A stretch of DNA of 64,000 nucleotides from Sphaerolaimus hirsutus (Eukaryota; Nematoda; Chromadorea; Monhysterida; Sphaerolaimidae): NCBI GenBank assembly GCA_964036195.1, contig OZ038457.1, forward strand, positions 1,835,180 to 1,899,179, read 5' to 3'. Of this stretch, positions 56,905 to 64,000 are shown in pieces. Below the pieces are notes generated by a model. The model saw only the letters and a list, made by a program, of their open reading frames with translations, did not search any database and was not told the DNA's origin. The translations under genes and the position numbers were made by a program. Within the stretch, counting starts at the first letter, position 1. The number at the start of each line of letters is the position of its first letter.

Positions 56905-59900
56905 ATGAAATTCAAAAAAGGCAAGAAAAGCCAGAGTGGTGAGAAGAATGATGAATCTGCATCGAGCAGCGAAGCAAATGTGAGTTGATTTATAATTTTT
57001 TTCAAAAATACAACATTGATATGGTCAGATGTACCGATGTAAAAGCGCCATGGCACTAGCTCTAGCCGATGGCGCTCTTGGCGTTTGGCGCCATTTTGCT
57101 CTGGCGCCATCGGCGCTTGTAGCTGGCGGTGGGAAAAGCGCCGTTGCGGTTTTGGCGCTTGGCGCCAAAATCCTGGTGCTTTTAACATCACTAGCCATGT
57201 GCCAATTTATCAAGTGAACAGGGTTGTAAATGTGAAGTATTTTAACATGTGGTGACAAGTAAATTTCATGATTGTCATTAGTTGTCACTTGACTTACAAC
57301 TTGTCACTTAAGTCGTCACTGGATTACCTAAGTCCACTTGTGGAATTGGCCCCAGGATAGGAATAAAATTAGTCAGACGTGTCATTTTGGACTCGCGTGA
57401 CCCGCTGTGTTTTATGATTTTTTCCTACCGTCATATTTGATCAACTTTGTCTCATATTTTAGGACTCTGTCCTTAGGTGTCAATTCCACATGCGTTCAAG
57501 TGTATGTAAAGTTACAAATGGTGAGTCAAGTGATAAGTAACGATGGCAAAAAAAGATTCGAAAATTCGAAAACATTTTCGAATTTTCGAATTTTTTCAGA
57601 ATTTTCGAATTTTTATTTCGCCCCTAGAAAAAACACTTAAAAATCGATTTATTTTTCAAAAAATTCGAAAATTCGAAAATTCAAAAATTCGAAAATAATT
57701 TTCGAATTTTTCAGTCAATTCAAGGCAACAAAACGCACTCTTCAGTTCAATGTGCTATATAAATCGACAATTGATACAGGGCGCATATGAAAAAGTGAAA
57801 CAAAACAAAAAACGTTAAAATGTCATCTGCGGTGGAAGAGGCGGACATCGACACATCCGTTTTTTATACCGTATTTCCTTGAAATATCCCCCTCGAAATA
57901 CCCCCCTCCAAATTTACACTATGAATTTATAAACCCCCCTCGAAAAAAAACCCCTCCCCAATTTGGTCTTAAAAGAACGGAATGTGGTTTGTGATCTTGG
58001 AAACACAGAACACATGCCAAAAACACTGATGGTGTTGCGTTACAACAGGTGTGTGTGTTAGTCTATAGAGTCTTATAAATGGCAGTTTTTGTTGCATTTT
58101 TTGACATCTGTGTTACTTACAAACAACAATTGATTACTGGGATTTTGAAAAATTTCTGGCAAAATAATAACCCCCCTCGAAATACCCACCCTCGTTTAAC
58201 CCCCCCCCCCCAGTTTCCACTCTGAAAAAAAACCCGGGGGGGGGCAGCCAGCAGGGGGGTTAATTCAAGGAAATACGGTATTTGATACCAATTTTTTATG
58301 CTGATATTTTATTTGATGCCAATTTTTCAATTGTTTGTTTTATTGCCTTCAATTGTTGGTGAATAAAATGTGCCAATGTGTGAATTAAATGAAGAAGCAG
58401 CATACTGGTTTGCATAACTCCTTCCACCATTTTTAATGCTAAATTATGGTAAAAATAAGGTTATAAAAACTGAGCAGAACATGAAGACAGTCCAAATTCT
58501 GTGTTTTAAGCTTAAGATTCAATATTTTGCCAAAAAAATTCGAAAATTATTTGAAAAAATTCGAAAACTAGCCAAAAAAAATTCGAAAATTGCCAAAAAA
58601 GATTCGAAAATTCGAAATTCGAAAATTAAATTCGAAATTCGAAAACTATTTTGAAGAAAAATTCGAAAATTCGAAAATTCATTTCAGAAAAAACACTTAA
58701 AAATTTAAATACTTTTTTTTCAACTGTTTGCCATCGTTAGTGATAAGTAAACACAAGTAAACAGCATTTTCATTCACTCAAAGTGTCAAATGATTGTACA
58801 CTTTTACTCAACTTTTTTTTGTCACTTCTCTACTTGTAGAATTTTATCATATAACAAATCCAGTCTACAGAAAAAAGCATTAGTAAAAATGTAACTAATA
58901 GAATTTCACACCAGTGCCCAAATTCAATCAGAATGTAAGGTGGGCGTAAAATTCCCGATACTAAAATTAATGGCGCACGTTCACGAACAACATTTACATC
59001 CGCAACGGTAAACACAACCACGAGTAATTTGACATGAATTGCAATTTTTTCCTCCACTGAGGACATAAATTTATTTACCGAAAAAGAGCGAAATTGAAAT
59101 TTTATGGTGATTTAAGTGAACAGTGCTAGTATCCCGGTTCATAGAGTTGTTAAAAATACTTAAGTTTATTCAAGTAAATGTAAACATAATGTATTTTTTA
59201 CCCACAGAAAACCAGACTTGTTTAAATTACTAGACATTTTTCAAAGTTTATGTATCTGTAAAATACCTTTTACTCACACCTGATCACAGAAAATGTCAAA
59301 TACATTTTTTACCCGTACTCATGAGTACATGTGAGTAAAATAGGTACTTTTTCCTGGGGAAATGTAAAATCAAGTACTTTTTCCATAGAACATGTAAAAT
59401 CAAGTACTTTTCTTCACAGAATATGTAAAAGTGGATACTTTTTTCATGGAAAATGTAAAAGCTACACTTTTTATATGTGCGAGCGATATTTTACACTGGA
59501 AGACATAACAGATGTCAATTTTTGATGATTATTTGGTATTTTTATAGGAAAATTATATGATTTCATAAACGTTCCTTTGTGTGTTCACTTTTTTAGGAAA
59601 GCATGCATGTTTTCCATGTTCTCACATTTTCGACGTTCCGCATTTGGACGTTTACTGGCTCAGCGGTCGATTCTCACGTGAATATATAATTATCTACTGG
59701 TGCCAATCCCAGACCTTGTAAAATGCCCTGTCAAGTGTCAAACGTCATGTAAAATGGCATGTTTGTCATTTTACAGGGCATTTTACATATTTACCTTTAG
59801 ACACTTTGCATGACATTTGACATTTTGCGGGGCATTTTACAGGGTCTGGGACTTACCCCGACTGCACTGAACACCTCATGCGGTAAATATTTTCATCATT

Positions 59901-60034
59901 ATCCAGGGCCCGGATTCAATTTGAACGTACAGCTCCCATCAAGTTCGACGAAAAATGCAAATGAAAAATTTCACTGCAAAATTTATTACATAAAAGTGGA
60001 TGATGACACAGGTCTTCAACTTGTCATGGTTTAA
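56905..60034 (+). CDS. possible small three-exon gene, 86 aa, unknown function
   Basis: Three exons with consistent phases: 56905-56979 (MKFKKGKKSQSGEKNDESAS start, donor GTGAGT), 57463-57520 (DSVLRCQFHMRSSVCKVTN, donor GTGAGT) and 59907-60034 (GPGFNLNVQLPSSSTKNANE to a stop after LQLVMV). The product has a lysine/serine-rich N-terminus and a short beta-rich C-terminal part (KFHCKIYYIKVDDDTGLQL). I recognise no family. Family F, D and A elements lie in the introns. The short length and the transposon load make chance possible; the consistent splice phases argue for a real gene or the first exons of a longer one. Confidence 0.4.
57032..57193. mobile_element. family F hAT-like MITE in intron
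   Basis: Ends TACCGATGTAAAAGCGCC and GGTGCTTTTAACATCACTA; the flanks GTCAGATG and GCCATGTG only partly agree, so the copy is old. Confidence 0.6.
57538..58739. mobile_element. family D hAT-like element with perfect 8-bp duplication
   Basis: Ends TAACGATGGCAAA and TTTGCCATCGTTA, flanked by GTGATAAG at 57530-57537 and 58740-58747. TAACG fits the hAT TIR consensus YARNG. Both arms are runs of TTCGAAAATTCG words. A family A element (57867-58280) is inserted inside. Non-autonomous. Confidence 0.85.
57867..58280. mobile_element. family A MITE nested in family D element
   Basis: Ends TACCGTATTTCCTTGAAATA and TTAATTCAAGGAAATACGGTA (20-base core inverted). The interior has GTCTATAGAGTCTTATAAAT as in other copies. 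Confidence 0.8.
59148..59510. mobile_element. family E copy, right end unclear
   Basis: Left end TAGAGTTGTTAAAAATACTT and repeated AATGTAAAATCAAGTACTTTT-type words. The matching right terminus was not found. Confidence 0.5.
59712..59850. mobile_element. family B palindromic MITE, good copy
   Basis: CAGACCTTGTAAAATGCCCT at the left and GGCATTTTACAGGGTCTG at the right are inverted repeats; the centre has TGTAAAATGGCATG and CATTTTACAGGGCATTTTA. Confidence 0.7.
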
Positions 60035-60405
60035 GCACTAATCCATCTTTTAATCGTGTCCAAAACTTAGCGTGCACGGTCAACTTTTTCTCGAGATATC
60101 GATTTTTCAATGATTTTACGTCGAAATTTACGACGTAAAATCTAGGTAGTTTAATGATTTTACGTCGAAATTTACGACGTAAAATTTAGGTAGTTTAATT
60201 TAAAAATCGATATCTCCATAAAAACGTCGAGTTTCGGATGCTTTCCATTCTTATCTGCCCATTTCCTAAATACAACAACAAAAACGGATCGCATGTCATG
60301 AATGGCCATTCATTGCCAAACGACTCCCTGCTGAGAATATTCCAAGGCAAAAAGTTCCCCTAGGTACACGTTCACACGCCATGCATTCGCAAACTTGCCC
60401 CTGGA

Positions 60406-60738
60406 TAGTGATTGAATGGCGCCATGGCTCCGGCGCCATTTTCAAGGGCGCCAAATGGTGCCATTTTTCTGTGCCGCCATAGTTTTGAAAGAAGCAATGG
60501 CGTGCTTTTTGCGCAATGGCGCGTTTTTTTGGCGTGGCGCTTTTATAAATGGCGCCAACGAATTAGCGTCATCATAGTGTAATCAGAGACGTCAATTTCT
60601 ATGGCGCCACTGACTTCTGGCGCCTGGCGCTTTTTTGAAGAGCGTCATGACGTCATTGGCACCTTTTCAAAAAATCATTCTTTTTCGAAAGGCGCTGCAG
60701 CGCTCGACACCATTTTTTCTGGCACTTTTCCAACGCTA
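60406..60738. mobile_element. decayed family F copy
   Basis: TAGTGATTGAATGGCGCC at the left and GGCACTTTTCCAACGCTA at the right, with CATGGCTCCGGCGCC and TTGGCGTGGCGCTTTT between. No matching flanks. Confidence 0.55.
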
Positions 60739-60911
60739 CACCCATCCCAATCCCCCATTCACTAGGTGCACTTTACTCAGTTGTAAACATTGGCGAGTAC
60801 TTTACATAAATAAATACGCAATACATGAATACCCAGACCGCGTGAAAGTGAATACATTGCAGAGTGTCTGTGTATTTTTGTATCGCTACTGGTATTAAAC
60901 TGGGCGCAAAC

Positions 60912-61070
60912 CTAGACCCTGTAAAATGCCCTGTAAAATGTTAAACTTCATGCAAAGTGTCTAAGGTCTTGGAAAATGTCCTGGGAAACGGCAAACTACG
61001 TTAGCATTTCCCAGGGCATTTTACATGACTTAAGACACTTTACATGACATTTTACTTTTTACAGGGTTTG
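60912..61070. mobile_element. family B palindromic MITE, good copy
   Basis: TAGACCCTGTAAAATGCCCT and CATTTTACTTTTTACAGGGT are the inverted ends; GTCCTGGGAAACG and CATTTCCCAGGGCATT lie at the centre. Confidence 0.7.
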
Positions 61071-61369
61071 GGATTGGCTCCTGGGTGCATTTTTATTCAT
61101 GTGTGTAAATATTCGCTGCATACTCAATGTGTAAGTTCACGTGGAACATTGAAATGTCTTTCGAAGTACACATAAAATGGTGGAACATTTATTTTCTTGT
61201 GTTGTTTCTAGTTTTTTTACAATTTCAGCGCAAGTGTGCATATTTCATGATTCTGCAGACTATTTATTACATAAACTACCATCTATTATTGTATTTGATA
61301 AAGATTGATACATTGTATGTATAGATACATTAATCATTATTTTATTAATCATAGCAAAAATAGGTATAT

Positions 61370-61954
61370 GCTAAAGTCGGCGGACATTTCACCCTACAAA
61401 ATCGGAGAGTTAGAATTCGCTCGTGAATAGAGCGAACAACGAAACTTGTGTCCCACGCGGACGCTAGAAATTGAAAAAGAAAATCATATTAAAAGAAAAA
61501 TGGACGTTTCGCTGCGTCCGCGCGTGCCACGCCCTAGTTATCTACATTTTCAACGTTGCTCGTAAAGAATTTGACCGTTCAAACTACTGTTTTTGTTTTT
61601 ATTTTATTTTTCATTCGTTGGCTCCGTTCCAACAAAAGAGAACTTGGCAGCCGGCCAAAATTTCGAAATCCGCTATTAATATGAATAAAATAGGCTCACA
61701 ATAGCGATTATGAAGGTGGAAATTGGCAAAGCGAAGCAAATTTTAACGATTTTTAGCTAACTTTCAGTTTTCACTCTCATTTGTATAAAACGCAACTGGT
61801 AACTGGGATAAGGGCCAAGTTTTCATATGTGACCCGATCTATTCCAATCGTTAAAAAATTGCGTCACAACTCACAATACCTAATGCCGTCATGCATTCTC
61901 CACTGGAGAGATTGACGCAAATCTTTGTAGGGCGATACGTCTGCCGACTTTAGC
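61370..61954. mobile_element. TIR element, GCTAAAGTCGGC ends
   Basis: Left GCTAAAGTCGGCGGAC and right GTCTGCCGACTTTAGC are inverted, followed inward by CACCCTACAAA and TTTGTAGGGCG. 585 bp. Internal frames are not recognisable; a short plus-strand frame near 61471-61704 is probably chance. Confidence 0.65.
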
Positions 61955-62589
61955 TAAGAGTTTTTATATTATAGATACCGGTATTTACATTACCATGATA
62001 TAAATGCTTATTGGTTCTAGGTAGATAGATCTGGTATCCAAGCTCATCCATGCACAAGATTGATTTTTAGGGTCTGGAATGTTGGAATTATAGATATAAG
62101 ACACGCAAATGATTTGGTTATCCACTTGTGTGTAATATTTACAATCTCAAACCACCTCAAAAAACCTTCATCTCACCTAAAAATTACATTCTTCCAGAAA
62201 TTGTCATGAAAATGCATTAAATGCATACATTCCCACCCTTTTTCACTGTCTAACACTTTTAAATAGATTAATCTGCATTCAGCATGATAACAAACTGCAT
62301 TGAATCTTGCCATTTACACAGTCAGTTGAAGAATGCAAGTCAGTCAGCTGATAGCATAAATATAAAGGTCCACCCAGAGCTGAAATATTGAATTTCAGCC
62401 TGCCTTTGGTGGCTGCACAATTCATAAAATGTGTAGGTTAGCATGAAGTATACTGAGTGACATGACTTGTGGCAGGTTATTATTATTGCATGCATGCAAA
62501 GGACATGTCATTGGTCCATTTCATTGGACTATTTATTTCAAACAAAAATTCAGAAATTTAGAAACATTTTCCATAGGTTTTACCATGGT
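61955..62589. other. no gene recognised
   Basis: AT-rich unassigned DNA. Confidence 0.4.
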
Positions 62590-62758
62590 TAGTGATGTAA
62601 AAGCGCCATGACGCTGGCGCAAAAAGCAAGCAAAAAGCGCCATGGCGATTTTGGTGCTTGGCGCCATGCTCATGGAAAGCGCCATGGCGCTTTTGGCAAT
62701 ATTATTACCTGGCGCCAGTAACCAAATACCTGGTGCTGGTGCTAGCACCAAAAAGCAA
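62590..62758. mobile_element. family F copy, right end truncated
   Basis: TAGTGATGTAAAAGCGCCAT, then GCGCTTTTGGC and GCTAGCACC words. The terminal CATCACTA is missing. Confidence 0.6.
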
Positions 62759-62861
62759 GTTAACATTGACTAGGCTCCATTATATTGGAAAAATTAACAT
62801 CCAAATCAAGCTAGGGTGTCAAAAAAATTGAAGGAAAGGTAAAACATAAAAATATCGCACT

Positions 62862-63251
62862 TACCGTATTTCTGTGTGTATACGGCCCGGGCACTATACA
62901 AATTTTAGTGCTTTTTTCAAACACTTTCAAAGTGCTGTGCATAGTGCCTGGGCACTATGCATTTCAGTCAACGATGTCTTTGTATACCAGAAAGGCCACC
63001 GCCAATGCATGATTGCATGGTGAAAGTCGCATCAAACGAAAATACTAGACCAGATGCGCGCTGCGCGCCGCAACATATTATTGTTGCAACAGCAGGTGAA
63101 AATTTGGTCCCTTTTTGGACTTAATCCTACTTGAGTGGCAAATATTTTTTCCGTATTGCATAGTGTCCGGGCATTATGCATGGAACTTTTTGCAGCGTAT
63201 AATGTCCTGATCACTATGATCGGGGGGCCTTATACACGGAGAAATACGGTA
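62862..63251. mobile_element. family C MITE, apparent deletion derivative of the RT element
   Basis: Ends TACCGTATTTCTGTGTGTAT and ACACGGAGAAATACGGTA. The left 190 bp align with 19498-19800 (TTTCAAACACTTTCAAAGTG against TTTCAAACTACTTTTGAAGT) and continue to a CGCGCGCC..AATATTATT-like stretch corresponding to the RT gene start, then jump to the right terminus. Confidence 0.7.
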
Positions 63252-64000
63252 CTGGAAAACAGACATGGTTAAAATGTCCCTTCAGAAAACGTAAATTTGA
63301 CACCCTATACCCACAAGTCATGTAGCTAGCTGTACATTGTCTCTATGCATACTTGTGCTATACTCCACTAACTAATGCGTGCGTTTTCCTGTTTGGCATA
63401 AGCAGTCTTCTGTGTGACGCATTTTACGGTTCATTAAGTCATAGTTAAGCCTAGGGTATTTTTGACTGAGCCAGGTGGGCTTATTTTGTTACAGTGGAGG
63501 ATATTAAATTAGTTTTGAAATACTTATTGACTTTTTTAACATCCTATATTTAGTTTTGAAATGAAACCAAAAGTAGAAAATTTGCTGGTTGTTCATATAC
63601 ACAACTATTTAGGGCGTGAAAAACGTTTTTAGTTTTTTTTTAAAGATCACCTTTAATTGTGTGTTTTCAAAACTTTTTTAAATGACCTGAAGGGTGCTAA
63701 TATGCATCAAAATGTTAAATTAACTTGTGACATTGTAGGATTATGTATTGCCATGTTTAGTGCGGTAATATTTCTTAAACGACTGGAAAAATATCATATG
63801 TTGCACCTGACAAAAGTGCCAATTCACGTCGTTTTCAAAAGATATATTTCAATAGATTTATATTGTATGAAATGGATACTTTATTCTATTGAATAACCCA
63901 CTTCAATCGGGAATGTATCATAAATCGCATGACAAAAATAGGTAGATCCAGAAAAACTGCACTAAATAATTTTGCGGAAATTAGATAGTCTAAGATTTGT
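63252..64000. other. no gene recognised
   Basis: AT-rich DNA with short frames only, up to the end of the window. Confidence 0.4.

Overview
The window is animal nuclear DNA. Four spliced genes can be read with GT-AG introns, and almost all remaining sequence is inverted-repeat transposon debris. A cuticlin-type ZP-domain protein gene, a myosin/paramyosin-type rod fragment and a short TTAGGC block (the nematode-type telomere unit) suggest an invertebrate, most likely an ecdysozoan. The species cannot be fixed from sequence alone. No rRNA, tRNA, CRISPR array or bacterial operon was seen.

Layout. 1-4.4 kb: minus-strand multi-exon gene of unknown function, partial at both ends. 5.2-10.1 kb: plus-strand gene for a coiled-coil protein with one C-terminal membrane segment; its coil is built from tandemly duplicated phase-0 exons. 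10.1-16.3 kb: transposon ground with a piggyBac-like MITE and a three-level nest of elements. 16.4-19.3 kb: exons of a myosin/paramyosin rod. 19.5-22.8 kb: a TIR-bounded element holding an intact 633-codon Penelope-like reverse transcriptase (RT) gene. 23.4-28.5 kb: a 5.1-kb TIR element filled by a 4.2-kb palindrome of mirror-image tandem arrays. 28.5-45.5 kb: MITEs and unassigned AT-rich DNA. 45.6-52.6 kb: a complete 12-exon cuticlin/ZP gene (537 aa predicted, every splice phase consistent). 52.6-56.9 kb: MITEs and unassigned DNA. 56.9-60.0 kb: a possible small 3-exon gene of 86 aa. 60-64 kb: MITEs and unassigned DNA.

Mobile DNA. At least five element families share the terminus TACCGTATTT (here A, C, G, H, I) but differ inside. 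Three families (D, E, F) carry hAT-type hallmarks: 8-bp target duplications and TIRs fitting YARNG. A palindromic family (B) sits mainly in introns. Several insertions can be placed in time order because one element interrupts another with intact target duplications.

The most unusual loci are the RT gene inside ends that are shared with short MITEs, the mirror-image array element, and the exon-duplication gene. No computation was run; gene models come from reading frames and splice sites by eye.
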